Of a DNA stretch of 64,000 nt, positions 8,983 to 17,341 are shown piece after piece. Under the pieces are notes generated by a model. It did not search any database. It was not told where the DNA came from and was given only the letters and a program-made list of their open reading frames with translations. Position 1 is the first letter of the stretch. The number at the start of each line of letters is the position of its first letter. This DNA is from Acidipila sp. EB88. GTDB taxonomy: Bacteria > Acidobacteriota > Terriglobia > Terriglobales > Acidobacteriaceae. The position numbers and the translations under genes are program-made. The stretch is from contig NZ_QWEV01000001.1 in assembly GCF_003858395.1 (NCBI RefSeq), positions 1 to 64,000 of the forward strand, read 5' to 3'.

Positions 8983-10130
8983 GGTAGCTAGTTGGTAGCT
9001 AGCGACTAGCTACCAACTACAAAGCTGATTATGATCACAAGCGCCAGCAGACTACCACGCTTCGCTTTTACCGGCCCTGTCGGCTCAGGTGCTGACAAAA
9101 CTTGGATGCATCACGCTAGAGGTTAAGGCTCCTAAGCCGCACACAACTGGCACTTGGGACGCAGTTTGGTGACCACCTTCTCGAATGCAACGACTGTTTA
9201 CCATTCGCTCAGCCACTATCCCATCGCTGTAATGCCGACATCGAGAACGTAAATGTGCGCAACAATTACTTGCGGCTCCTCAAGGTCTAACAGGTGCGAT
9301 CTAAGCTAAACGAGTTCACTGTATGGGAAAGGAGCACCCTTCCTAGCTCCTATGCCCGCGCGGATGCCTTGCAGCCGCTGAAGTTGCTTGGATTAACCCC
9401 GTTTGCACACTATAGCAGGTACCTACCGAGTAGCAACTGGGTAGCTACTCGGTATCCCCCCATAGTTCAAGGTCCTCGCTGAACAATTTGACAAGTTGGG
9501 CGATGATAGTGGCTGCGAAAGTCTTCGACTGATGGAGCACGCAAATGACCCTATACTGCACAGCGCTACCCGGTAGCTATCGACTAGCTAACTTGTAGCT
9601 ACCGCCGTAATAGCCGTTAAGCTGAGCAGCCTCACACCGTCCGTAGGAGGTGCTTCAAGCCGCATGCTCTTGGTATAACCGGCTGGGACTAAAACCCGAA
9701 CCGCGACTGGCGGCCATGTGTAAGTAACTTTAGACAACCAAATGGTAGCTGGCAGTATGGCTACCACATAGCTACCGGATCGCTACCTGCTATCTACCTG
9801 CTAGCTAGCAGGTAGGTAGCAGTTCATGACTGAAGGCTAGGGAGGCAGATCGCATGCTTATCACATTGACAGGGCCTCAACATACAAGAAACCTTCGAGT
9901 TTCGACAGCGGCTAAATGGGGTGGCTTGAACCGGAAGTCACATCTGAAGACTGTTTTACATGGTCAGTTGTTCATGACGGCCACTTGGTATCCTTTGGGT
10001 ACCCGGTATCTAGCTGATACTCCGAGGGAAGGGGCCGCCGGATCTGCTCCCTAGGATATTCTCCTTTTTTTTGCAGATGACTTCTGCTTTTCCAGCCGCC
10101 CTGGGGTAAACTAGCTACTCGCTAGCTAGT
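8983..10130. repeat. Six TAGCTA-based palindrome clusters upstream of parA (candidate centromere)
   Basis: The gene-poor stretch 8858-10208 holds six related inverted repeats. 8989-9019 has 14-bp perfect arms (TAGTTGGTAGCTAG) around CGA. 9425-9453 has arms ACCGAGTAGC and GCTACTCGGT. 9571-9604 has arms CGGTAGCTA and TAGCTACCG. 9794-9815 is a perfect 22-bp palindrome centred on CTAG. 10006-10020 has GTATC and GATAC around TAGCT. 10110-10130 has ACTAGCTA and TAGCTAGT around CTCGC. All share the core TAGCTA or GGTAGCTAC. Position directly upstream of parA and its partner makes a partition site (parS/parC) or partition-operon operator the best reading. Open frames inside the stretch are not convincing genes. 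Confidence 0.7.
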
Positions 10131-10208
10131 GGGTAGCTACCATTTACTTGCGGATTGCTGTCTGACGGCTGGGACGCTGGTCAGGCTGCCCGAAATTGTG
10201 AGGGTTGC

Positions 10209-10901
10209 ATGCAAGTCATAGTTTTCGCATCGAGCAAGGGCGGGGTAGGGAAAACCACCTCAGCGCTGACGCTCTCGTCAGTCCTGACACATCATGGCGC
10301 GCAAACGACGTTGATAGATGCTGATCCGAATGCGCCGTTAGCAGTTTGGGCTAAGCGTTTTCCCGATTCTGTCCCTCAGGGTCTCACCGTCAAAACGGCT
10401 TTCAGAACAGATGTCGCTGACATCATCGATTCTGCTGCGGACCCCTACGTGATAGTGGATCTTGAGGGCAGTCGCAACGAAGAGGTGTCTGTTGCTATAG
10501 GACGAGCTGATCTCGTGCTCATACCCATGAAGGGTAACCGGCTGGACGCGGACGAAGCCGTCAACGTGATCAAGGTGATTCGAAAACAAGAGTCGATCTT
10601 CCGGCGAGCCATCCCTTTTCGCGTTTTTTTGTCTCAGACTTCGCCGGTAATTGTGGATAGGGGAATGAGGGACATCTGCAAACAGATGAGAGAGAACGGC
10701 ATCCCTATGTTGAAGACGGGTATGGTGGAGCGAGCCGCGTTCAAAGCACCATTCGCTCTGGGCGGCAGCATCTATGACCTGAATGAACGCGAAGCTAAGA
10801 ACCCCTTAGCAGCCATTACGAACGCAGAAACATTCGCGCAAGAGATCAGAGACATCCTGATCGGAACCAACGTCAGGGCGGAGGTCACCACACATGCCTG
10901 A
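10209..10901 (+). CDS. parA: ParA-family partition ATPase
   Basis: A Walker-type ParA/MinD ATPase of 230 residues. The deviant Walker A KGGVGKTT is at residues 10-17, DADPNAPLAVW follows near residue 40, and the Walker B-like YVIVDLEGSRNE lies near residue 78. It lacks an N-terminal helix-turn-helix, as in the short type Ib ParA proteins. The ATG at 10209 sits 5-8 bases after GTGAGGG; the longer frame from 10155 adds a cysteine-rich leader unlike the family. The stop overlaps the start of the next gene (10894), so both are co-translated. Together with the palindromes upstream it should segregate plasmid copies over the nucleoid. Confidence 0.9.
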   Translation: MQVIVFASSKGGVGKTTSALTLSSVLTHHGAQTTLIDADPNAPLAVWAKRFPDSVPQGLTVKTAFRTDVADIIDSAADPYVIVDLEGSRNEEVSVAIGRADLVLIPMKGNRLDADEAVNVIKVIRKQESIFRRAIPFRVFLSQTSPVIVDRGMRDICKQMRENGIPMLKTGMVERAAFKAPFALGGSIYDLNEREAKNPLAAITNAETFAQEIRDILIGTNVRAEVTTHA

Positions 10902-11226
10902 GGCACGTCCACCTATAAAGCTCGACTTCACCAGCGGGCTTGATCAACTTCCGGCTCGTCCGAAGATGGACGCCGCAAGCACCCAAGCATCGGTCATCGC
11001 GGGACGCGAGTTCGGATTCGAAGGACGTCATCTTGAGAAGTTGGACGGAAGGCGTCTCAGAAGCCGTGGCGCCAACATTCAGTTGAACTTGAAGGTCACA
11101 GAGGAAGAAAAACAGCGTATCATCGTTGCGGCTTCTAAGCTCATCCAGGATCCTAGCAGCCCTATTAAGAATCTTGGTGAGTTCGTCGTCTTTGCCGTCG
11201 ATTCTTTGAAGACCCCGCAGTCATAG
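10894..11226 (+). CDS. Small partition partner protein (ParB/ParG-like role)
   Basis: A 110-residue basic protein whose start overlaps the end of parA by 8 bases. The N-terminal 60 residues look flexible (Pro, Ser, Arg rich). The C-terminal half (ANIQLNLKVTEEEKQRIIVAASKLI) has the pattern of a ribbon-helix-helix DNA-binding domain: a short beta strand followed by two helices. Small RHH proteins with disordered N-termini paired with short ParA proteins are the centromere-binding partners of type Ib partition systems. The TAGCTA palindromes upstream are its likely binding sites. Family membership is inferred from context and fold pattern, not from a recognised signature. Confidence 0.65.
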   Translation: MPEARPPIKLDFTSGLDQLPARPKMDAASTQASVIAGREFGFEGRHLEKLDGRRLRSRGANIQLNLKVTEEEKQRIIVAASKLIQDPSSPIKNLGEFVVFAVDSLKTPQS

Positions 11227-11257
11227 CCCCCAAGATCGCCGATTGCTCACGGTAGCA

Positions 11258-11770
11258 CCGCAGCTGGCTGGAAAAACAGCATCGCTCTAAGATGGGATAA
11301 CTCCTTCTGCGTCGGCCGCTTGGCAGAAGCGATGTAGGTTGAGTCCACTATTTTCCAGCCAACTGCGGGCTGCTCGTCTTCCGTAGTCCACTTCCAGCCA
11401 GCTGCGGGGCTCCGAAATAATCAATTTCCAGCGAACTGCGGTCGCGGGTCCACGCAGCGTGTGCGCGAGCAATTCCTTTTCCACTGCGCTGCGGGAACAG
11501 CTTTTGACGAGTGGTTTTCCAGCCAACTGCGGGCACACGAGGGTTGAACTGGTCATTATTGTCTGGGCTCAAGTCCTCGCTTTATCTTTATTCACCAAAA
11601 GGGCCTACCTCTCTTAGCTTCCGCATCGGGCTGGAAGGATTACCCGCAGTAGGCTGGCAGTATTCCCGCACCCGATTGGAAATTATCCCGCAGCTGGTTG
11701 GACATGAGTTCCGCAGTTGGTTGGGATGAACTCCGCAGTCGGCTGGAAAAAACCCCGCAGTCGGCTGGAA
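11258..11770. repeat. oriV: Vegetative replication origin: two opposed iteron arrays
   Basis: Twelve copies of CCGCAGNNGGYTGGAA lie here. Six forward copies, at 11644, 11666, 11688, 11711, 11733 and 11755, are spaced 22-23 bases apart, which is two helical turns. Five reverse copies lie at 11353, 11392, 11426, 11479 (degenerate) and 11517, with wider spacing, and one forward copy lies at 11258. A DnaA-box-like site sits between the two blocks. The initiator gene begins just downstream. This is the usual organisation of an iteron-controlled plasmid origin, in which the initiator binds the phased array and the looser copies may serve in copy-number control or handcuffing. Confidence 0.85.
11588..11596 (+). 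promoter_or_regulatory. DnaA-box-like site in the origin
   Basis: TTATTCACC differs by one base from the consensus TTATNCACA. It lies in a slightly AT-richer gap between the reverse and forward iteron blocks, where host DnaA would be expected to help open the origin. A single nine-base match can arise by chance; its position is what makes it credible. Confidence 0.5.
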
Positions 11771-11893
11771 AAAAGATGAGGATAACGACCTTGTGAGCGC
11801 GGTCATGGCCATTTCCAGAGTTCCTAGGCTGCTTTACAGATTTTGTTTTTAGAGGAACATTACAAACAACAGTTCTCCAATAACGGGGTATTC

Positions 11894-13438
11894 ATGGCGC
11901 CAAGGAAGTCCTTCCTCGAACCTACGCTGATCACCCAACCTGATGCTGTTGACCTGATTCGATTTGAGAAGAACTTGCTCCAGATAGGATTTTTCGGGGC
12001 GCACGAGAGGCGCGGCAAGCAGCTAAGTTCAAGCAGACGAATCGAGCAGTGGGTTAACCGTGCTGGCAAGAAAATAAAGGTTTCGGCAGAATTCCGTTCG
12101 TCAGAGTTGCTCGGCTTACCGTCGACATCCGACAGAGACAAGTACATGGGCTTCATGAAGTTGCTCATGGACATGAAGCTGAAAAGCGGGCTGATCCAGA
12201 ATCCAATCCGTTTCTCCGGCTACACTCTGCTGAAAGTGCTCGGGCAGTGCGACTCAGGAGAAAACTATGAAGCGATTAACTCTTGGGGCCAGCGCATGGC
12301 AGACACAACGATCACTTCGGAACAGGTGATTTATTCATCTGCGCGAAAGCGGTACATGAACAAAACAGTTCATGTATTTCGCAGCTTCACGCGGGTAGGC
12401 TCGAGCAATCTGGATGGAACCGACAAAGTAGAGACATACGAAGTGGAGCTTGAAGACTGGCTGCTCGAGAACTTGAATGAATCGTTTGTGGTCCCCGAAG
12501 ATTTCAACATGTACCGCAAATTGCTCCGGCCCACTGCAAAGGGCATCTTCGTCTACCTATACCTGTGGTTCTTTGCAAGTAAAGGTAAAGAGGTAGAGAA
12601 GGATTATTCTGAATTATGTGCACTCTTGAATGTCCGCGCTTATGACCATGTGTCGAAGATCCGAGAGACGATGGGTTTATCGCTCGAGGATCTGGTAGGC
12701 ATCGGCTACCTAAAAAGTTGGGACATAAAGCCGATGTCGTCGAAGGCTGGCTACAAGTTGATTTTGACCCCTGGGGCCTCCATGAAGGAAGTCCTTGCAC
12801 TTACACAGCGTAGACAATTGGCCCTCGGCGTCACTCCGGCTGATGAGTCGCTTTCAGGGCCACGCGAGGTGGCCAAGGCTGCTCTTGTAGAGCAAGGAGT
12901 GAGCATGCCAAAGGCCACAGAGCTAGCCAAAAAGTACGAACCGGGAAGCCTGCTTGACTATATCGACTATGTGACGTGCCAAGTCGAAGCGGACCGATCC
13001 AACAAGATCAAGAATCCACCCGGTTACCTCATCACCTTCATAGAAGGTGAGCAAAAAGTCCCGCCATCATTCCGGACTAAGCGTCAGAGGCAGATCGATG
13101 ATGAGACCGATCGCGACATAGAGGCTCTACGTGCGGCGGAGCAAGCTCGTGAATTCGCCGAGTTCGAGTTGAAGGATGCATACCGCAAATGGTGCTTATC
13201 CCAGGCGGAGGAATTCATCGCAAAGGACCTCGAAGGTGAGTTGCTGTCCAAACGGCTACGTAATCTTTCCAGTCAACTGCGGAAGAATCCAACCGAAGCT
13301 GCGAGGCTTGACAGGCTGCCTTCTGCGCTACGCAGTAAGGAATTGATGAGCGTGCTAAAGAAGGAAATTGTTAAGGAACTTGCTCTGCTGCCCTTCGAAG
13401 ATTGGGTTAAGGCCAACACTCAAGGCCTTCTTTTCTGA
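11894..13438 (+). CDS. Plasmid replication initiator protein
   Basis: A basic protein of about 514 residues immediately downstream of the iteron array. The first 300 residues contain alternating helical and beta segments consistent with the winged-helix domains of plasmid initiators; the C-terminal 150 residues are highly charged and helical. The function is assigned mainly from its position after phased iterons and from general resemblance to plasmid Rep proteins; I cannot name its exact Pfam family. ATG at 11894 follows GGGG at a usable distance and is preferred to a TTG at 11843. No other replication gene is visible nearby. Confidence 0.75.
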   Translation: MAPRKSFLEPTLITQPDAVDLIRFEKNLLQIGFFGAHERRGKQLSSSRRIEQWVNRAGKKIKVSAEFRSSELLGLPSTSDRDKYMGFMKLLMDMKLKSGLIQNPIRFSGYTLLKVLGQCDSGENYEAINSWGQRMADTTITSEQVIYSSARKRYMNKTVHVFRSFTRVGSSNLDGTDKVETYEVELEDWLLENLNESFVVPEDFNMYRKLLRPTAKGIFVYLYLWFFASKGKEVEKDYSELCALLNVRAYDHVSKIRETMGLSLEDLVGIGYLKSWDIKPMSSKAGYKLILTPGASMKEVLALTQRRQLALGVTPADESLSGPREVAKAALVEQGVSMPKATELAKKYEPGSLLDYIDYVTCQVEADRSNKIKNPPGYLITFIEGEQKVPPSFRTKRQRQIDDETDRDIEALRAAEQAREFAEFELKDAYRKWCLSQAEEFIAKDLEGELLSKRLRNLSSQLRKNPTEAARLDRLPSALRSKELMSVLKKEIVKELALLPFEDWVKANTQGLLF

Positions 13439-14495
13439 ACGACAATACAAGATAAAAGGTGTGCTCGGCACCGACCGCAGGACGTGGTTAAATTGCCACA
13501 TAAGAACCGCAGGTGACTCTTTTCACTTGCGCCGACTAGTGTCGCAAAACCGTTCTCAGATGAGGGTCGCTTCAAAAGAGAGTCGCAGCATGATTTCAGC
13601 GCACGTAACAAGCCTTCCAGCAAGCAGAGCATTAATCAAATGATTTGGGGTCAGATAGCAGTCGAGCTTTGTGTCTAGTTTCGGCTTAGGTTGATTGTGT
13701 TCGAGACCGCTCACCAGCATCCGCAGCTAGAAGGCGGTTGCCTAGATCAGCACGCCCGACTTCGTGCGATATCCGTGTTGTCCCGCTGAGAAGGGAAGTA
13801 AACCCTCCCAATCACCGAACCTTCGTAGACAGCTTTTGGATCCTCATGCAGTTGGTCGGTTTCGCTGGCCGACCCGCAGCGGTGCCCGATAAGTCAAACC
13901 AGAGAAGCCGAACCTGCCGGGCTAGCCCAAGGAGAACACGCAGTGAACACAGCGCATGGTCGCCACTCTGTTTTTCTGCGGCTATTTTTGGGCCCCAGAG
14001 AGCTGGGCAATCAACATCTGCAGCACCTTGGTACGAGAAGTTAACTACGACTCGTTCTTAGGCGCGCCTTTTGGCACGCACACAACCTGCGCCTCGGTCG
14101 GCGCTACGTTCAGATCTGTTCGTTAACCTGCTCAAAATGCGGCGTCACGCGCCAGTCTTTTCTGGTCACCGCTCGCGCCTAACAGCGAGGTTGCAGTAAC
14201 GTAAAAATGAGATGGCCGGATGTCCTGCGCCGCGGCCTCTCGCCACCTCTGTGTGTTGCCGACCTAGACGCCCGCCCCCACCCGCCATTAGGTTCGCCAT
14301 CCGTTTAGCCTTAGGTTCAGAGATGAACCGTTACCGATGGTGGACGTACATGATGTTGTAAAGGTTCGAAGAAGATTTAGAATAGCAATCTTCCGTTTGA
14401 CGAGACGGTTACTATTGCGCCATACATACTTTCAAAGTCAGATGGCTAGAAGTGCAGCCCGAGCCATTTCGCTCCCAGACTGGAGTACTGCCACC
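13439..14495. other. About 1 kb without a convincing gene
   Basis: Between the initiator and the next small secreted-protein gene I find only short frames without ribosome binding sites or protein-like composition. A short hairpin (GGTG and CACC around TGCTCGG) lies just after the initiator stop, near 13458-13472, and could be part of a weak terminator. No iterons continue into this stretch. Confidence 0.4.
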
Positions 14496-14666
14496 ATGAT
14501 GAAGTTGCTTCGTGCTTTAGCGTTTTCAGTTGCCGTTGCTGTGATCTCAACCCCCGCTTTCCCGGCAGCGCCCGGGGGCACGAACCCGCCTCCACAGAGC
14601 AAGGTTGTACCATTCACTACCGTTACCATCATCCAACTGGTCCTCTCAATTTGGGAAATCAGATGA
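14496..14666 (+). CDS. Small secreted or membrane peptide
   Basis: A 56-residue product starting at the tandem ATGATG at 14496. It has a classic signal peptide: MMKLLR, a hydrophobic core AFSVAVAVIS and a cleavage-like TPAFPAA, followed by a short Pro-rich mature part and a second hydrophobic stretch. No ribosome binding site is obvious. It ends just before the start of the 7-TM protein gene at 14677, so they may be co-transcribed. The function is unknown and the gene could be a truncated remnant. Confidence 0.4.
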   Translation: MMKLLRALAFSVAVAVISTPAFPAAPGGTNPPPQSKVVPFTTVTIIQLVLSIWEIR

Positions 14667-14676
14667 GGGCGGCCTC

Positions 14677-15456
14677 GTGAACATCACGCCCTTCGAGAAT
14701 GCCTTGTGGGCTAGCGGATTCGGGGCCAATGTCGTTCTTTTGTGTCTTTTGCTGGTGCAGAAGGAACGAGCCAAGCCCTTCCCGTTCTTCATGATCTATA
14801 TGGCCTACGAGATCATCGAAACATTAACCCTGTTCTGGGTCTCGAGAGCTTTTAGCTCACATGCCTACTTTATTTGGTATTGGGCTTTCGCCCCTTTGGA
14901 TTACATCTTCCAGCTAGGGATCATCTACGACCTGGCGCGTGATGTTCTCCGGCCAACCGGTACCTGGATCCACGATGCTCGGAAGGCTTTTCTCCTGTGG
15001 TCCCTCACGGGTCTGCTTCTTGCCACGGTCCTTGCACTAGCTATGACTCCCCCAAATCGACACGGACTGACTCTTTGGTCTGCACGATCGTCACTGCTTA
15101 CCTCCCTGCTGACTTGTGAAGTATTCCTGGCAATGTCTGCGTCGGCCAGCCGCCTTGGTTTACAGTGGAATTTAGATGTCATGGCCATCGGTCGAGGTTT
15201 CACTGTGTGGGCTCTTGTTGGTCTTGCTGCCGATGTCGCGCACTTCGCAACCGGCTGGAGCCGTACTACGCGTGTGTTCGACGAAATTCGAAATGTGACG
15301 TTTCTTGGGGCGTTAATCTTCTGGACGATCAACTTTGCATTGCCAGAACGTCGCAGATCCCCGATAGCGCCCGAGATGCGGGCTTACCTCGCAGCCTTGC
15401 ACCAGCAAGTACAGTACGAAATGGAAACGTTAAGATCGGCGGGTAAGCATTCATAA
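14677..15456 (+). CDS. Seven-helix integral membrane protein of unknown function
   Basis: A protein of about 259 residues with seven hydrophobic segments, for example GANVVLLCLLLV, MIYMAYEIIETLTLFWV, YFIWYWAFAPLDYIFQLG and VTFLGALIFWTINFAL. The most likely start is GTG at 14677, preceded by GAGGGCGG; the frame opens further upstream but the extra residues look non-coding. I do not recognise a catalytic motif. Its stop overlaps the next ATG in the form TAATG, so it is coupled to the following single-helix protein gene. The style resembles orphan inner-membrane proteins common in Acidobacteriota; that is an impression, not a match. Confidence 0.7.
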   Translation: MNITPFENALWASGFGANVVLLCLLLVQKERAKPFPFFMIYMAYEIIETLTLFWVSRAFSSHAYFIWYWAFAPLDYIFQLGIIYDLARDVLRPTGTWIHDARKAFLLWSLTGLLLATVLALAMTPPNRHGLTLWSARSSLLTSLLTCEVFLAMSASASRLGLQWNLDVMAIGRGFTVWALVGLAADVAHFATGWSRTTRVFDEIRNVTFLGALIFWTINFALPERRRSPIAPEMRAYLAALHQQVQYEMETLRSAGKHS

Positions 15457-15998
15457 TGACGCACGCGTTGATGGTTGGACTGCTCGTTTCTTTCGTGTTC
15501 TTTATAGCCATCGGACTTTGGAATACACGCGCACGTTCCGTGCGGCAGTTGCCGATGGAAAACTGGAGCCAGCTTGCCGCCAAGTTGAAACCAGTCGATC
15601 GCAAAGGCATCACTGTTCTCGCGCTCGATTATCTTCACTTCTCCAGCGACGAAATAACACGCAGCGATGAAGATATTTGGAAACTCGTAGGCGGCGTCGA
15701 AGGGCTTGCTCGGATGCGAGACAATGCAGATGTGCTGATCGCGATGGCCTACTATGCTTGCAAATGGGATAGCGACGAGAGCATTGCTGTGGCAGAACGC
15801 ATGCGCAGAGATGGCATTGCGCTGAAGCGAGCAGTCGTAGCTCTGGGGCTGCGAAAGATCTGTGGATATGGCAGGGCCGGCGTTTCGGATTACGTGCAAG
15901 AGGCTGCAATGTCGTACTACTTGATGATGAAACGCCTTCTGCGACTTTACGAGCGAAGTAATAACTCGATGTACAAAACTTTGACTAAGACGGTTTGA
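15456..15998 (+). CDS. Membrane-anchored hypothetical protein
   Basis: A 180-residue protein with one N-terminal transmembrane helix (ALMVGLLVSFVFFIAIGLW) followed by a soluble helical domain. The ATG overlaps the preceding gene's stop (TAATG), so the two proteins are probably made in equal amounts and may form a complex at the membrane. The C-terminal part (RMRRDGIALKRAVVALGLRKI and following) is amphipathic helical. I see no known motif. Confidence 0.7.
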   Translation: MTHALMVGLLVSFVFFIAIGLWNTRARSVRQLPMENWSQLAAKLKPVDRKGITVLALDYLHFSSDEITRSDEDIWKLVGGVEGLARMRDNADVLIAMAYYACKWDSDESIAVAERMRRDGIALKRAVVALGLRKICGYGRAGVSDYVQEAAMSYYLMMKRLLRLYERSNNSMYKTLTKTV

Positions 15999-16031
15999 AG
16001 CCAAGAGAGTCGGTACCGCATAGGCACCCTC

Positions 16032-16415
16032 ATGAACATTCCTGCAACCGAGCAGGGATGTTTAAGTCAAGAGAGCGAACTGCATAAAACCATGCAAGAC
16101 GAAGAGAAGTTGATTAGCTATAAAACACGGATTATGGCTGACGTAGACCGGAAGCTCCGTGACCGAATTTCGCGGCGCGGTGAGTTGGTGAAGCTCATCG
16201 TACTCATCCTGCGTACGGTGGATCTTTCGACGATGCCGCTTCTTGAAATTAGTTCTGATATTCAGGACCTGGCAGCGACTTCGGTAATGCTGCCTGCTGC
16301 TTTACACAAAAAGTTAAGAGAAGTTGCGGCGCGCCGGCATAGTTCAATGAATGTGCTGATGAACAGTGCCATCTGGTTCTATACAACCGATAAAACATTC
16401 AAAAAGAAGAAGTAA
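16032..16415 (+). CDS. Small protein with a probable ribbon-helix-helix domain
   Basis: 127 residues, highly charged. The C-terminal part (SVMLPAALHKKLREVAARRHSSMNVLMNSAIWFY) has the strand-helix-helix pattern of Arc/CopG-type DNA-binding proteins. The gene lies immediately upstream of two operator-like palindromes and the type IV secretion operon, so a regulator of conjugation is a reasonable inference. No strong ribosome binding site precedes the ATG at 16032; a start at an internal ATG is possible. Confidence 0.55.
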   Translation: MNIPATEQGCLSQESELHKTMQDEEKLISYKTRIMADVDRKLRDRISRRGELVKLIVLILRTVDLSTMPLLEISSDIQDLAATSVMLPAALHKKLREVAARRHSSMNVLMNSAIWFYTTDKTFKKKK

Positions 16416-16526
16416 CTCTAGACCACCTCGATTGCTTGAAGGCACTGTTCGTCGAGTTCAGTAAGACACCCTAGCCGTTGCCCGCTCTCAGCCTCGTCAC
16501 TGTTTTTGTGGAAATATGCATTTCGC

Positions 16527-16544
16527 GTGACATCTAAATGTCAC
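16527..16544. promoter_or_regulatory. Operator-like palindrome 1 upstream of the T4SS operon
   Basis: GTGACATCTAAATGTCAC has perfect 7-bp arms around CTAA. It shares its half-site GTGACAT with the palindrome at 16613-16636. Two such sites between a small DNA-binding protein gene and the first T4SS gene suggest repression of transfer genes. Confidence 0.55.
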
Positions 16545-16612
16545 CAATGGTATACAAAACCAATCGCCAGCGAAGCAGCATCACTGGTGCAATCTACACC
16601 CCGTTGGCCCTT

Positions 16613-16636
16613 AAAGTGACATTTAAATGCCACTTT
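16613..16636. promoter_or_regulatory. Operator-like palindrome 2 upstream of the T4SS operon
   Basis: A 24-bp near-perfect palindrome with arms AAAGTGACATTT and AAATGCCACTTT and a single mismatched pair. It contains the same GTGACAT half-site as the palindrome at 16527-16544, 86 bases away. It lies about 70 bases before the virB2 start, where the operon promoter must be. Confidence 0.6.
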
Positions 16637-16703
16637 AACTTGTATCTTTAAAGACGTTAACCGTCGTTCATCTACTTCGAACCAACAACAAAAGGAGCGC
16701 AAG

Positions 16704-17069
16704 TTGAACAAGAAAATGCGATGCGAGATTGCGACCATCACATCAGGGACCTTCACCAAGCAACAGGCTAGGCTTTTTGCACGTGCTGTAGCACCTGCCG
16801 TTTGCGTTATGGCGTTTTCAACTGCCGCCCACGCACAGGGAACGATTGATTTCTCAGGCGCAACCACGTTCATGACCACCATCAAGAACTTTGCGCTGCT
16901 CGGCGGCTCGCTGATGTGCCTCGTGTGCCTCGTCTTTGCGGTGTTCAAGTTCATGGCCCGCGACATGACCGAGGGATTTGCGGCGCTATTCGGTGTGCTG
17001 ATCGGCGGCGCCTGCATCGGCTGGGGCGCTGGTTGGATCGGTTCGGCTACCGGCCAGGCTGTTCAGTAG
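16704..17069 (+). CDS. virB2: VirB2/TrbC-type pilin subunit
   Basis: A 121-residue protein with a long N-terminal signal region ending in a cleavage-like AAHAQG near residue 47, then two hydrophobic helices (LLGGSLMCLVCLVFAVFKFMA and FAALFGVLIGGACIGWGAGWIG) separated by a short charged loop (RDMTEG). That is the standard topology of VirB2 pilins, which form the conjugative pilus. It is the first gene of the transfer operon, followed two bases later by virB3. A ribosome binding site AAAGGAG lies upstream, nearer to an alternative start at about 16704. Confidence 0.85.
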   Translation: MNKKMRCEIATITSGTFTKQQARLFARAVAPAVCVMAFSTAAHAQGTIDFSGATTFMTTIKNFALLGGSLMCLVCLVFAVFKFMARDMTEGFAALFGVLIGGACIGWGAGWIGSATGQAVQ

Positions 17070-17071
17070 CG

Positions 17072-17341
17072 ATGGCGCTTACCGGGCGGGGGAAGCTTCT
17101 GCCGATCAATGGGGCGCTGAACGCGTCCCGGAAGAAGCTCGGCCTCGAGATGTCGGCGTGGATCGTGATCATCTTCGTCGGCGTCGTGGCTTTCCTCGCC
17201 GGGTACAAGCTTCTGGCTGTTGTGCTCGTTCCCGTACTCGCCGGGATCGCCTGGGCCATCAGCCGCAAACACCCCAAGATGTTTCAGCTCTGGAACCTCG
17301 GGTTTCGGCAGGGAAGCTACTATGACCCGCGCAAGCGATAA
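17072..17341 (+). CDS. virB3: VirB3/TrbD-type T4SS membrane protein
   Basis: 89 residues starting at ATG 17072, two bases after the virB2 stop. It contains paired hydrophobic segments (WIVIIFVGVVAFLAGYKLLAVVLVPVLAGIAWAI) in the middle and ends with a charged tail that overlaps the virB4 start. Size, topology and position between virB2 and virB4 identify it as VirB3, an inner-membrane component associated with VirB4. Confidence 0.85.
   Translation: MALTGRGKLLPINGALNASRKKLGLEMSAWIVIIFVGVVAFLAGYKLLAVVLVPVLAGIAWAISRKHPKMFQLWNLGFRQGSYYDPRKR

Noticed and set aside
8983-10130. CRISPR array
   Set aside because: The repeats are palindromes of differing length and spacing with no constant repeat-spacer pattern, and no cas gene is present.
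11287-11812. Short frames across the iteron region
   Set aside because: Their sequence is dictated by the iterons (repeated QLAG- and PTAG-type peptides); no start signals.
13738-14061. 107-codon plus-strand frame
   Set aside because: Arg/Ser/Pro-rich, no ribosome binding site, no motif; not distinguishable from chance.
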